The notes beneath the pieces were generated by a model, which searched no databases, was not told the DNA's origin, and was given only the letters and a program-made list of their open reading frames with translations. 64,000 bases of DNA, taken from NCBI GenBank assembly GCA_020747065.1, contig JAGMVK010000024.1, positions 558,001-622,000 of the forward strand. The letters are read 5' to 3'. Both the position numbers and the translations under genes were made by a program. The DNA comes from Cadophora sp. MPI-SDFR-AT-0126 (lineage: Eukaryota > Ascomycota > Leotiomycetes > Helotiales > Ploettnerulaceae). Below, one piece after another: positions 31,560 through 46,304 of this stretch. Within the stretch, counting starts at the first letter, position 1. Every line of letters starts with the position of its first letter.

Positions 31560-32287
31560 TATCTTACCTCTAGCTGGGCAGGTTATTTTATTGTAAGAGT
31601 AGATAGTAGCTACTTTGGTTTCTTCCTTATCCAGGAGTATACGCTAGTTCATTAGCTTCTAGTTGATTTATAACCTCTCTTTCTATACGTAAATCCAACT
31701 TGGATACTATTTTCCCAGTTCGTAGGAATTATCTCTAGTTTATTAGAAAATTATTTTCCAGTTTTTAAAGTCTTTTCTTTAAGTTGGAAATTTAGGTTTT
31801 ATAGTCTAAAGTAATAAAAGCTAGAGAGGAATATTCTAAAATTAGATATTCTAGTTTCAGGGTACGAAACTAGTACTTTATTTTATTACGTATTCAGGTA
31901 TTTTTAAAGCTTAGTAGAATCGTTATAAAATATTCCCGAATACACGAGAGTTCTATTAGTCAGAGATAGGCATTGCAACTAATTCCCTATGGGTTAGAAT
32001 ATCTACTGGGGACATCTTAAATTATAGCTTTCATCTGAGCTATTTTTAGCATCTACTTCGCAGAAACGTTCGAACTCGAGTATTATCTTCAATTACAAAA
32101 CCACTTTCCAGCTTCTTCTTCATAAAGAGAGCTACTCTTAAATTTTACCTAAGGCAGTATTTATTAAAGACTATAAGATATAATTCTTATGTTTAATTAA
32201 GCTAATTCAAGATTGTTACTATAAGGGGATAAAGCTAAGAGTAGTTATACTCGGAGATATATACGTGTAATAGAGTCTAGGGTAGTA

Positions 32288-32654
32288 TGTAACGTACGGT
32301 CGGGCTAGTGTTGCTCGAGAGTGCGAAGGTTAGTGGGGGGTAGGTAGGGACGCTATTACTAATTAAGACTGATAATTGTAGTAAGTTACTAAGTATATAT
32401 AATAATACTGTATTTAAGTTAAGTACGAGGCTTTTATTTAATATAGGAAAAGCTAGGAAGTTATATAGAATCTTTGTACTAGTGAATTAGTTGAATTACT
32501 TAAATTATTATCTAGTCTTAAGAAGTCTAGATAATTTATCCCGTGACTTCCTGCCACGTGACCTATAGCTTTTCTATGCTAGGTTAGGTTCTAAGTAACC
32601 TAACCGTGCCGAGCCTTAGGGCTATATCATATATTGTAGCTAATAGTTATAATA
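32288..32654 (-). repeat. 3' LTR of the outer element (367 bp)
   Basis: On the plus strand it begins TGTAACGTACGG and ends GTTATAATA, which is GTTGTAACA after RIP. It is the partner of 46305-46671, with the same length and order of blocks. Confidence 0.85.
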
Positions 32655-35009
32655 CTATCTCTCTTCTGCCTTAGTGCGTTCCCGCACTTTTTAGATATAC
32701 GGTAAGAAATGTTGAGTCTTGATAATAACTATCCTTCCTATTTACTATGCCCCCTAGCTGCTATAAACGCTTAAAAGAGAACTAATAAAACCTTCTTTCC
32801 TATGTCCTTTATCACGGCTTTAAAATACCTTCTTATTCTTATTATAAAAAGGATCTTTAAAGAGTCTGTATTGTTTTTTTTGACTTTAATTAATACGCTA
32901 AGTGTATTCGCGTTAGTGGGAATATAAAGTGCGATGTTTAGGGCCCTTTAAAGAGTAACTAGTGTAAGCTAGAGTAGACTAAGGCCGAACTTTCCCTTAC
33001 TTAGGAGAAGGCTTAACGCGATTAGTAGAAGCTGATTAAGAAGCTAGCCGCGTAGTAGGCTAAAATTTCTTGAATAAATAAATAAAGGGAATTATTCTAT
33101 ATAAAAGTAGTTAAGATATTATGTTATAGTCTTTATTCTTTAGATAAGTTAGAGGTAGTAGAGGAGAGGGAGCGTTAGGCGACGGAGTAGGCAGAGGCCT
33201 CTGCCTCGCTGGTAGTTACCGCGGAGTTCCTAGATCCTGTGCTAGTTGAATAGCTAGCTAACTTTAATCCTTTGGATCTTATATAGTTAGCTTTAGGTTT
33301 AGGTAGCGCTAATTTCTAGGGGTTACTTAGGTTTTTAATTAGAATTATTAGATTAGATCCGGGTAGTTTAAGTTTTACATGAGTTCCTAAGAGTTTTCTT
33401 TATACCTATACTCCTTTTATTTTACTAAATATTTCTATTAACCCTTAGTTATAGTCCAAGTATTAAGTAGCTTTTTTACTTTATATATATCAGGATTATT
33501 TTTTAGTTAGAGTTCCTTATTTATTACTAGTAGTGTTAATCTTTTAGTGAGTTCTAGTAAGGATATGTAGAAAACTAGGTAGAGTTTAGAGTTCTTTAGT
33601 AGCTGTAGTTTAAAATTAATAAGTCCTATCTTTTCTAGGATTTCGAATAGTTCTAGTTTCTTAAAGTCTAATTTCGTGCTTAGGCGTTTTATTTTAATAT
33701 ATTTATGTAGTAGGTATACTTTATCCCCCTTCTTTAGTAGAGGTCTTATACTTTGCTTCTAATTACTATACTTTACTATTCTTAAGTTAAAGAAGTTAAT
33801 ATCTTTAGATAGTTATTATTACAATTATTTAAGCTTATCTGCGAGAATAAGTACTTACTAGGCGTTATTCTTATCTCTTCTTAATTAGTAGTAAGCTTTA
33901 GGTTCGAAGCTGTAGTTCGCGAAGAAGAGTAAGACTAAGGTAGTCTTACTTTTAGTACTATTAAGGGTAAACTAAGTAAGTAGTAGTAGTTCTACTTAGT
34001 TATTTTATTTCTGATTAATATAGCTATGTAAGTATTACTCTAATAACTAATTTAATTATTCTATCTATTTATTTATTTATAAGTAGAATATAGTAGATAG
34101 TTTATAGTTTAGCCCTATTTAGTTTATTAGTAATATTTAAAACTTTAAGGTAAAGAGTTTATCCTTATTAGATATTACTTCCTTTAGTAGCCTGTATTAG
34201 CTTACTATAATTTTAAGGAATATATACGCTAATTCTTATGCATTACTTTCTTTTTTATAAGATACAAAGTACCTATACTTAGTAAGTTAGTCTATGATAA
34301 CTTATATAGTATTATATATAACCTTTATTATTAGTTCTCTAGATAGTAGTAGCTTAATAATAAAGTTAAACGCGATTAACTCCTATACTCTTTCTAGTAT
34401 TAAAGGCGACTAGAGTAGCTTATAAGGTATATATCTATCCGACTTACTTCTATTATATAAGTTATATTCCCTGATAACTATTTTAATATGCTTTCTTATT
34501 CCTAGGAAGTAGTAGTCCCTAGCTATCCTTTTAAAGGTCCTTACGATTCCCTAATATTTGTAGGCTGGTAGTAAGTGCTATTTCGCTATAAACTATTATC
34601 TTAATTTAGCTAGGATATATATAAGACCTTTGAACTATAAGATACTATTATTATCTATGAAGAAGTTCTTTATTTATAACGTTAGTACTTACGAGGCGTA
34701 TTTATTACTTAGATATACCTTCCTAATTTATTATACGAGTATCTTATCTTCTATTACTATAAGGATTATAAGGAGCTTGTAGTTATATTCTAACTTGTTA
34801 GCTCTTATCTTAAGTATCGCTCTAGGTCTCTCTATTAGCTTACCTGAGTAGTCCTGTTGTCTACTAAGGGCGTTAGCCCTTGTGTTTTCTAACCCTTTCT
34901 GGTATATAATACTAAGCTTTAGAGTAGATAGCTCTTCTAACTACTTAACTTATTATTAGTTTAGTATCTTAATTATAGTAAAGGATATAAGGTTTTTATA
35001 ATCTATTTA

Positions 35010-35231
35010 TGTAACGACGCAATATTACTAAGTGCAGTATTAAGTATGGGAGCAAGAAGGTAGGCAAATAGTAATATTATAGGTCTGGTACGAAGGAAAT
35101 AAGAAGGTAAGGAGCCCTTACAAGGGGAGTAGTTCTATATATACATAAATCTGGTTCGGCTTTCGTCTAGTAATATTCCAGCTAAACCTGAGTACCCCTA
35201 TTTCTAACACTTCTGTCACTTCAATATTACA
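35010..35231 (-). repeat. 3' LTR of the nested element (222 bp)
   Basis: Starts TGTAACGACGC and ends AATATTACA. It differs from its partner mainly by C-to-T and G-to-A changes (for example CGTTACA has become TATTACA), as RIP predicts. Confidence 0.9.
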
Positions 35232-38200
35232 TCACCCCCCTCCTATAAGAGAGCTTGCCCTCAAGCTCTAAATTATATTTCTACGTAGAATTATCGTTGT
35301 ACAAAATAGTAGAGATATACAGTTTTAGTAGGGAAATTTTAAAGGAAGTGTTAATTCGGTAGTACTAGTCAATAATAATAGTAGTAGTAAGCGAGGTAGT
35401 AACTTAACTGTAAAGCTATTCGAAAGGCGTTTGAACCAGGTCTAGTAAGGCCATAATTACTTACTATTATGCGTGTTATAGTACTTAATAGCGCAGATTT
35501 TTAGAATTTTGACTTTCTTCTTTAAATAACTATAACTTTAAGCTCTATAAGCGAACCTTATATATAAAGATTTATTAATCTATATATATTACTAATATAT
35601 TTTAATAGTTTATATTAAATAAAATAAGTAATTCGAGAGTAAGTTAAGTTTTGAATTCCTAGTAGTTTAGCGGTAATTTAGAGTTAATTCGGTGTATTAA
35701 TATAAACAGTGCTTACTCTAATCCTTATTAATGCCCTCGAGTCCGCTTACCGTAAGTATTATATCCGATGCGTTCGCCTACTCGCCACGGAACTAGACCA
35801 TATTTACGAGTTCAATAGTGCTAGAAGTAAGAAGTATACGTATTATAAGAAGTAAGTAGAAAAGTGTAATCTTGTAAGTATTTTCTATTTCCTTTTTCTA
35901 AATCCTAATTATTATGAATATAGTCCGATTATAATCTAAATAAGCTAAAATACTGATTTCTATACCAGATTTCGCACTATATAATTAAGGAATATTATAA
36001 GCTCTCTTTTACTATCACTACTAAAGATAATAAGAGTATTATTTCTACCTTTTAAGAGATCGATGCCAGATTGCGTATTACTATTACTAATACCCTTAAG
36101 ATATAGGGTAAGCTGTAGTTAGAGTTATTAGAAGAAATCCGTGCTCTTTGCCAGACTATTACGGATCTAGCTACATAATAAGCTATAGGTTACCCCCTTT
36201 TCTTTTATCTTTTTCTTTTATTATAAGTTTTACTTATAATTGTCTTTATCTAAGATAGAGATTTAGTTTTAGATATACTTGTTTTTCCTTAAGCGAGATT
36301 AGAATAACCTCCGATTAATATATAAATAAGGTTTAGTTTTAGCCCTAGACTAAATCTAAGAAGAGATTACCGCTAGTGCTACTAAGGTAGCTAAGACCGT
36401 TCGTCGTGGTAGTGTTAAGCGTAAAAGAGTAGAGGGGGAGGAGGAGGAGGGAGAGTTACCGGCCCGTTTCCGGGCAACTTAAAGTAGTGGACGCCCTAGT
36501 AGCGCGGGGAAGGAAGAGGAGATTCCAAATAACTTAGAATAGGGGGAGAATAGGCCCTGTTTTGGATTAGCTTCGTCGTTAGTTCTTCGTAGCTATACCT
36601 TTAGTTAGACTTCTTATACGAGAGTAGCCCCTTATGGCGAAACTAGTAAAATATTCTGGCTAGGGTGTAGTCGCAAGACCGCGGCGTTAGTACTTTGAAT
36701 CAGAGGGTATTTAGATAATCTGAATTAAACCTCGTTTTACTATTTTGCTAATTAGTTTATTATCTTTTAAGTAACTATAGTTGTTTACTTCATTTTCCTA
36801 TGCAGCTAACTATTCAGGTAGGTTTTAGGGTAGTCCTGGAGTAGAAGGGTTAACTTAGTGAAAATCTCTTAACTTGTAAGGTAACTCTATTAAGTTAATT
36901 ACGTTGTATTATATAGTATTAGGATCGTGGCCTACTTAATTAACTTAATACTTTAAGGTATTGCGATATAATCGCGATATAAGAACTTTTTACACTTCCT
37001 ATTCTTCTTAACCCTTAATTATCTTAGGGGAGTTTTAGGACTGTTCTTGATTAGGTAAGGGATTATTTAGGTCCCGGAACAATAGCTTAGGAGTAAATAC
37101 ATTATGAATATTCGATCCTATAAGTAACTGAAGCTAGTAAGAATTCCCTACTTAACGTAGAATTTCAAATGGCCCTTCCTATTGATTACCGAGCTTGCGA
37201 TTTGGTTAGTGGCTTTTAAGGTTCTTAGTAGATAGGTACACTTTGTCACCTACTTGGAAATTAACAGGTTTACGGTACTGGTTTATAGTCTTTATTATAC
37301 GATCTTACGTAGCTTACATATTTGATTTAGCTAACTCTCATGCTTCTTTTATATGTTCTGCCACTGCTTTAGTATTACGGTAATTGAGCCTTTTTAGAGG
37401 AGTAGTAGTTTTAGGAGAGTTCTAATCCCAACTATTCCTTAGATCTGATTCGAATTTGAGCTAGTACAGGGCTATACTAATAGAGGCATGAGGAAGAGTT
37501 ATCTAAGCTTAATCTATTAATAGAATTAGTTTACTCTAGTTATCCTAGTAGAAGTTAATAAATAGTCGTAATCTTTAATTAATATACTTATTCATGATCT
37601 CCGTCTAGCTATCGGTCTCCTTATGATATGCTGTAGAAAGCTTGACTTTGACGCTGATAATCTAGTAGAATTCTTTTTAAAACAATGAGACGAACTATAG
37701 CCCTTGATCTAATACAATCGACTTTAGAGTATATCTAAATTAGTAGATTCATTAAATGAAGAGTTTAGCAGTACTGTATACGTTAATATCTTAGTAGTAA
37801 GGAATTGTTACGGAATCCTTTCCTAGGCGGTTGATAAACACTAGGATTTTATCGTAACTATGCTTATCCTTTAGGAAATCCTTATAATCTATATATAAAT
37901 ACTGCATAGAATAACTTGAAATTAGTAATAAGTAGAAAAGGCCTTACTATTTGGAATACTTGAAGTGCGAGAATTGATAAGCTCGGTAATTTCTTATATA
38001 TTAATTGTAGTTCGAACCTATTCCGATCTAATAGTACTTCGGGGCCAGGAATTGATACGTCTTTAACTCACTGGGGTAAGTAATAAACAGTTAGTCGTGC
38101 ACTTCTTTAATTAACCTAGTGTAAAGGGGAGTATTGCGTTGTACGTAAAGTTGATCTTTAAAGAGCAGGAGTCTATCCTTAATTAAGTAGTCTTTAGGTA

Positions 38201-40436
38201 AGGATTTTCACACGTTAGTAAAGGCAGTATAATTATCCTAATAAAGCTTTTTAATAAGGTTAAAAGAGTCCAGGGGAGTATTTAGAGAAGCTTTTACCTC
38301 GGTAGTAGTCAATAGTAAGAGAGATACCACAATTACGGAGGAAATAAACTATTCTACTAGCTTAGAATTAATACGAGGGTTAAGCCTTCCCAGTACTAGT
38401 AAGGTTTAGCTTTAATTATCTTTCTAAACCTGTTTCTGTACTTCTAAATCCTACTCCTAATAGCTTAAGATATCTACCCTTTAATTATCTTTACTAGGGG
38501 TATATATAATTTAGAAATTAAAGTTAAAGAGAAATTCTATCTAACGAGCTTACTTAGTAGTAAGCACTTTAGTAGTTATGAAGTACTTTAGGGAATAATA
38601 GTTCGAATATACCTTAATTCTATTTTAAAGGGATATTAACTTTAGGCGCTACTTATGAAAGCTTTCCACGATAATATATAGTTCTTTATTATAGATCTCC
38701 TAGTTTAGTTCGTAACTATTAAGTATATACGAATAGAAACCGAGTAAGTACTATTATTTATTATCGTACTATTATAATACTACTTCAGCGATTACCCTAT
38801 TAGACGTATCTGTTTCTAGCTTAGTAGGTAATTCCGGTTGGAAATAGTAAATCTATTGAATTAATAGCAATTACTTTCAGAATTCTTTAAACGTAACGCG
38901 ATACTCTTTTATTTAATTCCAGGCTACTATAGGTCGAGTGAGCGCAAATAGAGGTTTAGTAATAAGCCCGAAGTTACGTATGAATTATCAATAAAAACTA
39001 TAGAAACCTAGGTACGATTTAATAGCTATCACAGTCTTAGGGTACTTTTAGTTACGTAGTGATTTAATCTTTTTTGGATCTGCTTTAATACCCTTAGTAA
39101 TTACTATATAGCCTAGGTACTTAGTGTAGGTGGTATGGAATTTATATTTCTTAATATTGGCTTACAATTTAGTTTTCATTAAATACTTTAGTATAGATTC
39201 TACGTAGGCCTAGTATTCCCCTATAGATTTGGAATAAATTAGAATATCGTTTAGGTAAGCTATATAGAAGTTGTCTAGGTAATTAAGGAGTACGTCGTTT
39301 ATATAACGTTAGTATATGCCAGATCTATTGTAAAGGCTAAATAGTAGTACCTTACACTTATATAATTTATATCTAGTTCAAAACGTAGTATACTCCTTAA
39401 AGGTTAGGTTCATGCGGATACAGTTAAAGGTAGCCCGAATATCTAATTTTATAAATATCTTTATATTTAACACTCTAGTAAGAAGCTCGTTGATTTAGGG
39501 GATTAGATAAGTATCTTTTCGTGTAAGGGTATTCAGCTTACGATAATTAATGCAGAATCGCAGGCCTCTATTAGACTTTTTAATAAAGAGTATAGGTGAT
39601 GTAAATAGACTCTGGCTCAACTTAATAAAACCCTTATTTAGATTCTCTAAGAAGTACTCCTTTATTACTTTAAGCTCCTTTATTAATTGATAGTAAAGAG
39701 GAGAATAGGCGTTAGGTAGTAGCTCCTTAAGATGAATCTTATAATTATAATATCGATAAGGTGGAAGAGTATTTATATCTTTCTTAGAAAATACTGACTT
39801 TAGGTATTAGTATTGTTTTAGAAGTCTTTTAAATAGGAGTCAGGCGGTGTTAGGATCTTTTAGTTTATACTGTTTCTATAAGATACAGTCTATCTTATAG
39901 ATACTAGTTTAAAAGAATTCAGTATCTTTACGTTTTATATTGAAATAGAAGGCGTTTACGCTGATTTCACGGATAAATACAGATATAGGTAGTGTCTTCG
40001 ATAGTTTATATTTTAATTTCCGGACCTGTAAAGGTCTTTCACTTACAGAGAATAATATTAGGATTAGTTCGGGAGCGACTTAAAGGAGATGTTCTTCTAG
40101 TATTTAAACTGTAAAGGGGAGATGTTTTCGTTATATCTTGTCCTTTTAGATTACCAGATTTTTGCAGTTTGCGTTGCTCTAGTAGTTTCGTTATAGAGGG
40201 AGCTATATGTGTAAAAAGGGTAAGACTAGTTCTCGAGACTATTGTTTGGTAGGCAGGTAATCAGATAGCTATAAAAATCGATTCTAGTTTATTTACAACT
40301 TGAGATGAAATCGACGCATCTATTTAACGCCTATTATTATATCTTGCTTTCCTAGGTTAAGGATTACGAAGAAATAATTATACACGTATTAACTATTAAT
40401 TATTAAGTATAAATGTATATAGTAGGTAGCGTGGCT

Positions 40437-40652
40437 TTAGACGGAGTTCTCAAAACCATATATTAGTACAGTATGCAAGAGGGGCTGAATCTTTACTTTT
40501 AATGCCCTTAAAAGACGTGTAGATATGGTTCGATTTACGAAGAGATAATTATTTACTCTAGTGTTTACTAATGCGGAGAGTGTAACTCTTAATCCATTTA
40601 TACTAAGTATACAATTAACTACGAATTGCTTTTCTCCTATTAAAGAGTTCAA
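40437..40652 (-). pseudogene. Retroviral-type aspartic protease of the nested element
   Basis: A 71-codon open stretch includes ALVNTRVNNYLFV, which corresponds to the protease signature ALVDTGAxGYLF. The catalytic Asp has become Asn and the Gly has become Arg, both G-to-A changes. The enzyme would be inactive. The openness of the frame is accidental. Confidence 0.7.
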
Positions 40653-40807
40653 ATCGAGTTTTAATAGATTACATTTACGCAGGCCTAAGAAAGAGTCTTT
40701 CCCTAAGCCTCTTCGTTTTCCTGCACTTGATCTTTCTTACTCTTTACTATCTCTTCAGTATTATTATTAACTTCCTCCTTGTTAAGGACCTGAACCTTAG
40801 CTAATTC

Positions 40808-40852
40808 GGAATAGTTTAACTTATAGTATCTAAACTTTCCGCATATATAACA
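40808..40852 (-). pseudogene. Gag zinc knuckle of the nested element
   Basis: Reads CYICGKFRYYKLNYSEL. Relative to the CCHC pattern C-x2-C-x4-H-x4-C, the first two Cys survive while the His and the last Cys have both become Tyr, again G-to-A changes. Confidence 0.7.
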
Positions 40853-42545
40853 CTTCACTTACAGATTACTAAAACCTTCTTAAGGTTTTTACGTGCTCTT
40901 CCGGCGCAGTAAAGTAGGAATTACGGTCTGCGGTATTAAGTGACAGTGAAAGGGAGCATTAGAAGAAGAAATAGGTTTAAGTACTAGTTGAGAAGTAGGT
41001 AGTTCAGAAGTCTTCTAAAAGAGGCCCGGCTTAGCTACCTTCTAGGGAGAGTTTAATTTACGAAGACTAGTAGAAGACAAGTTAAATTACGTATTCCGTC
41101 GCCTATTAGCATTAATTAAGATAAGATAAGTTACTATCGCTATATAGTTATCTTACTATAAGCTCTTAATTAACATAGTAGTAGTATAAAGCTGGAGAGT
41201 GATTTTAAGCTATATAAAGAAGAACTATTTTGTACGAGCTACGTTTCCTTAGATTACAGTATTCTGGAATCTTATACGAAATTAAGTAAAGATTTCGCGT
41301 ATATAGTCTAGTTCTTGTATACTTATATCGAAGAACTTAGTACGAGCCTCGTAGGCTTTATTTCCAGTAAGAAAGTAGGTTTTTAATAAAGAAATCATTT
41401 CCTAGGCTATTCGAAACATATTAGTTTCGGATAGGTATTAAGGCTTTAGGTAAGAGCGGGCTAGGCTAGTGGTTGATCCCCACACTAAAGCTCGCTGTGC
41501 TTAAGCGTCTGGGTAAAGACTCGCGTTAACCTTTAATCGATCTTTAACTAAAGCTTTCTATTACTTAAATATTAGGTTAATTCTATCGTCTAAGGGAAAG
41601 ATCTTTTCTGTGAGTTATACCTTAGGTCCCCGAGGGGCATCCGATTCCGCCCCGAATGTGGTAAGGGGGGTATTTTCTGGCTTAAACAGGGTACGTCTAC
41701 TTTGACCTATTAATTCGTTTCTTTCTATTAATCGAATAATCGGCGGTAAGGTTTTAAGGAGAATCGAGGTAGGATTAGCGAGGGGTACTACTAGCGTAGC
41801 TTAAGTAAAAATTAGCAATTACTTAATACAAGCTAAGAAGGCCTCTTAAGCACGATTTCGATTTTCTATAGATTAGATAATTCCTCTTAACATATCTAAG
41901 TCACTAAAGTCTCTCTTATCTCGGTTTACGCGACCTTTACCTTTATTACCTTAAGTCCTACAGCTAGAAAAGCTTCCGGCTAGAGTTAGAGAGTTAAGAG
42001 TATTATCAATAGCTCTACTAAACGGACCTACTATATTAGTAATATCTATAACAGGAATAGGAGAAGATTTAGGCGTGATTCAAGTGCAGCTCGAAATAGG
42101 GGTTCTAGGAGTATTAAGGGAACACTTTACAGTTTTCTAGTAAGGGATATTAGTATTAGGGTAGTTTTTATACGCCGTAACTCCATAAGCAGTAGGAGTT
42201 ACGCAGTTACGTTCCGAAGAGAAATAAAGGTAGTTTAAGAGAGTTTCGTAAATTTAAGGGTTCTGGTAGTAGTAGTTACGATACCTTAAATTTGTCTACA
42301 GCAGCCTTTATACGGAGGGGGTTATTTGGAGTTTCTGTTAATGAAGACTATTCTACTTTAATTATACTAATTTATAACGAGCAAAACTAAACCCTGGTTT
42401 ATTAGTTCGTTTAGGAGATCTCTGGAATCCTGACTCTTCGAGGATAGCAATTAGGGGCAATTCGGATAAGAATCGATTAACTGTATCTTTTAGGTAGTAG
42501 GATATTATATAGGCTGTCCCCGGCGGGAGTGACCTTCTTGTTTAA

Positions 42546-42767
42546 TGTAACGACGCAATATTACTAAGTGCAGTATTAAGTATAGGAGTAAGAGGGTAGG
42601 CAAATAGTAATATTATAGGTCTGGTATAAAGGAAACAAGAAGGTAAGGAGCCCTTACAGGGGGAGCGGTCCTATATATACACGAATCTGGTCCGGCTTTC
42701 GTCCGGTAATATTCCGGCTAAACCTGAGTACCCCTATTTCCAACACTTCCGTCACTTCAACGTTACA
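42546..42767 (-). repeat. 5' LTR of the nested element (222 bp)
   Basis: Begins TGTAACGACGC and ends CAACGTTACA. It is less mutated than its partner. ATTTA follows directly and matches the five bases before the left LTR. Confidence 0.9.
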
Positions 42768-45700
42768 ATTTATACTTAAACGATATGTTTTACTTTTTTT
42801 AGGTAGTAGCGCTATTATTTACACGCAGTTATTATAGCTAATAATTTCTTATTATATATATTATAGTTAAGCTCGGCGGGCGAGAATATTCGTAAGTAGT
42901 ACGCGATAAGTTATAATTATTTATTATGCTTCTAACTTAAATAAGCCCTAAGAGCGAAGTCTGAGGCATTAGTTTCTATGATAATTTTAAGCTCTAGATT
43001 ATAGGTAGCTAAGATTAGGGCTTTTATGAAGCGCTCCTTTAAGAGTAGGAAAGCCTGTTTAGCTTCCCTTATCTATTTAAATTCTTAGTCCTTTTTTATT
43101 AAATCCGTAAGTAGCTTAGTAATTAGGAAGTAATTATATATAAATCTCCTATAAAAGTTCGTGAACCCTAAGAAGGACTGTACTTATGTAACTATTATTA
43201 GGATAAGTTATAATAATATAGCCTTAACTTTAACTAGGTTTATATAGATTCTGCATTTCTTAATAATAAATCCTAAGAAGTAGGTTTCTTCTTAGTGAAA
43301 TTCGCACTTCTCTAGTTTAAGAAGGAGTTTAGTAGTTTTAAGCTTAACTAATACTTTTTTTATATACTAAATATACTTAGTTTTATTCTTAAAGTAGATA
43401 AGTATATTATCTAAGTAAGTAACTATAAAGATATTAAAGTATTCGTGTAACTAGTTATTAATTATCTATTAGTAGAACACGAGTACGTTTATAAGCCCGA
43501 ATAGTATAACTTAGTATTTATATAGACTATAGCGTATTCTAAACGCTATTTTCTATTCCTCGCTTTTCTTTATCTGTATAAAGTTATACACGCCCCTTAG
43601 GTCTAAAGTAGTAAATATCGTAGCTCCCTATAATTAGTTATATAGCTCGTTAATTAAGGGCAATAAGTACCTATCCTTAATAGTAATGCTATTAAGTATA
43701 CAATAGTTAATATATAAGCGGAGCTTTCCATCCTTTTTTAGAATAAATAGTATTAAGCTAGCAGCTAATAAGGTAAATAATTATATAAAACTTTTTACTA
43801 AGTTCTTATTAATATATTCTTTTAGGTGCTATAGCTCTACTGCGGATTATTAGTATATTAGTCTGAAGCTAAGTGTCTTTCCTAGTTCTAAGAATATCTT
43901 ATAGTCTTATAGTTAGTGCTTTAGAAGGGCCTTATTCTTAGGTCCTTTAAGGAATAGCGACTTATATTCCTTATACGCTACTAGTATTTGCTTTAGCGCA
44001 GAGGCTTAAGCGAGGTCCTCAGTAGTTAAGAGAGTAGTATATAGCTCTTCTTACTTTAGGGTATCTATTCCTTAGTTAAGTGTTATATAATTACTTCTGT
44101 ACTAGTAATAGTTTAAAGTAATCTGCTTCTTCTACTAGTCTATAGTAAGGTTATAGAGCGATAACTATAGTATATTAAGTACTAGCTTATAAGTCCTTAA
44201 GTTAGTAACGTTGAATTTAATATCTTTGGTATATCCTTGTAATATCTTTATAGTTAGCTAATTAGTTTAAAGGGTTACTTATTTATTTAATAATCCGATA
44301 GTATCTCTATTTAGTGCGAATAAATAATATAAGTGTTTCTTTCTGACTAGCTGGAACCTGTAATTTAGAACTATCTATTAATCTATAAAATTGCTTATTA
44401 CTTCAGAATCTACTATAGCTCTAAGTGTTTATTTATTAATATAAATAGTTAGGAAGAGTTACTATCCCTTTCCTATTATATATAGTTCTTTATTATATAA
44501 GATCCTAAGCTCTTTATAAATACTCGTTAGTAGCTTATTATTAGCGAAGTTTCTTAGTTTTTTAAAGGTTTAGGTGCTATTAGTAGTTCCTTAGTGAAGA
44601 GAGGTAGTTCGTTATTGAAGAATATAAGTACTTTACGACGCGGCTAGTAATCCCTATTAATCTTACTAGAGTAGTGAACTATATATATATAGTTTTAATA
44701 AAACAATTATATGAGTTCTGCGTGTTAGAAGTAATTAATCTCTGTTATATCTTTAGCTCCTTAAAGCTTATATATCTTCTCTTTATATCCGTTTTATTCT
44801 TCTCTATAGATCTTAAGCTTTGCTCTAAGCTTAGGTATATATTCCATGTTTTATGTAAATACCTCTTAGTATTATTAGCTTTAGCAGGTCGCGGTATTAT
44901 CCTTACCGCGTTCTATCTTATATCCACTGATAATAGTATGAATTCGTATTATATACTCTATATATATATTTTTCTTAGTCTTCTAGTGTTATATAGCCTT
45001 ACCTACTCCTTATATAGCGGGGTATTAGTCTATAGCTTCCTTATAGTTATAGTTGTAGAGGGCTCGTACTTCCTAAGCTGTAGTCCAGACTAGTTTTCTT
45101 CTACTAGCTATATTACAGATAAGGTGTTTTTCTAGTAATATTTCCAAGGCGTTTAATAGGGAGATATTGCCTAAAGACTTATTCCTATTATTATCCTTAC
45201 CTTTTTCCTTATTAAGGTTAAGGTTTTATATTACTTTAGCTAGTGCTTTTACTATGTTTTTTTACGCCTAGGTAATATTAAGTATTATTAGTCTATTATA
45301 ACTCCCTTTACCTTATATAGTAGCGTTTAATTATTTCCTTAGTAGATATCCTTAGGATCACTTTCCCTTGCTTTTATAGTTCCGTACTATATAGCTGGGT
45401 TTTCTATAATTAAAATAAGTTCGATCTTATAAGTATTTATTTCGCTGCTATAATAATAGTTCCTTTCTATAAGTAGCGTTAAGTTCTATAAGGTCTCTAT
45501 AGTCCTACCTGCGCAAGTTATTATTCCCCCTCGATTTACCTTCTCCTATTCTTCAGTAGTTTAGGTTATATCTTCCTTTCTTTTTTCTACTACGCTTGTA
45601 CTAATTGTTATCTATCTTATATATAGCTTCTATAAGTTACTCCAGGTTATTAATAGTACTGCTATACTAAAGGAGTTCGTTTTTAACAAAGTTCTTAAGT

Positions 45701-46304
45701 CCTTTTTAATAGGCGTAGCTAAGTGCTTTATTATTCTACTTTATACGGGTAGAATAGCGTTAGAAGTCCTAAGTATACGCGGTAGCTAATCCCTTCTATC
45801 TAAGGGATTCGATAGTCCTTTCTACCTCTCTCCTCTTATCTATAACCCTAAAGTTTACCTTAATTTCTATAGTGAAGCCTTCCTAAGTACTGAAAATCTT
45901 AATAGTAGTGTTCTTAGCCTTTTGCTTATTAATAATACTATTCTTATTACTCTAGGAGAGGTAGTCTTTTAAGAACCCTTTGATCTAGTTCATAGCTTTT
46001 CCCTCGAGTAAGGTTATAGCTTATAGGACCTACTTAGTCTTAGATTGGAATTGTTCCCTATTAAACTTAATATATAGCTGAAGTTATAAGAGGAATTTAT
46101 AGAGATAGTTTCTTTCGCTATTAAAAGGCTTAATACTCTTATACTTAAGATTTTTATTAATTTCTCTTATAAGAGCTTATAGTTTAGCTGAGGTAGTAGT
46201 TAATAGCGCGGGTATTACTATAGTAGCGCCCTGAGTGCTTCTAGAGATAGAAGATATTCTTAATCTGATATATGCGCTAGTACTTATTAGTGTAGTGCTT
46301 AAAG

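Larger units (their letters stand above)
35010..42767 (-). mobile_element. Nested Ty3/Gypsy-type LTR retrotransposon (7758 bp), RIP-mutated
   Basis: Two 222-bp LTRs (35010-35231, 42546-42767) with TGTAACG...CGTTACA ends are flanked by ATTTA on both sides (35005-35009, 42768-42772). It therefore inserted into the outer element after that element had landed. The polypurine tract, read on the minus strand (GGAGGGGGGTGA), abuts the left LTR, fixing the direction. In order on the minus strand are a zinc knuckle (40852-40808), an aspartic protease (40652-40437), reverse transcriptase with YLND near 39250, and RNase H with ETDTSN near 38810. Integrase should follow at about 38300-37000. RIP has mutated active-site residues. 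Confidence 0.9.

Noticed and set aside
44674..45093. 139-codon open frame rich in Leu, Ile and Tyr inside the AT-rich block, resembling a membrane protein
   Set aside because: It is antisense to the outer retrotransposon pol. AT-rich RIP DNA gives hydrophobic chance frames, and there is no start context or family motif.
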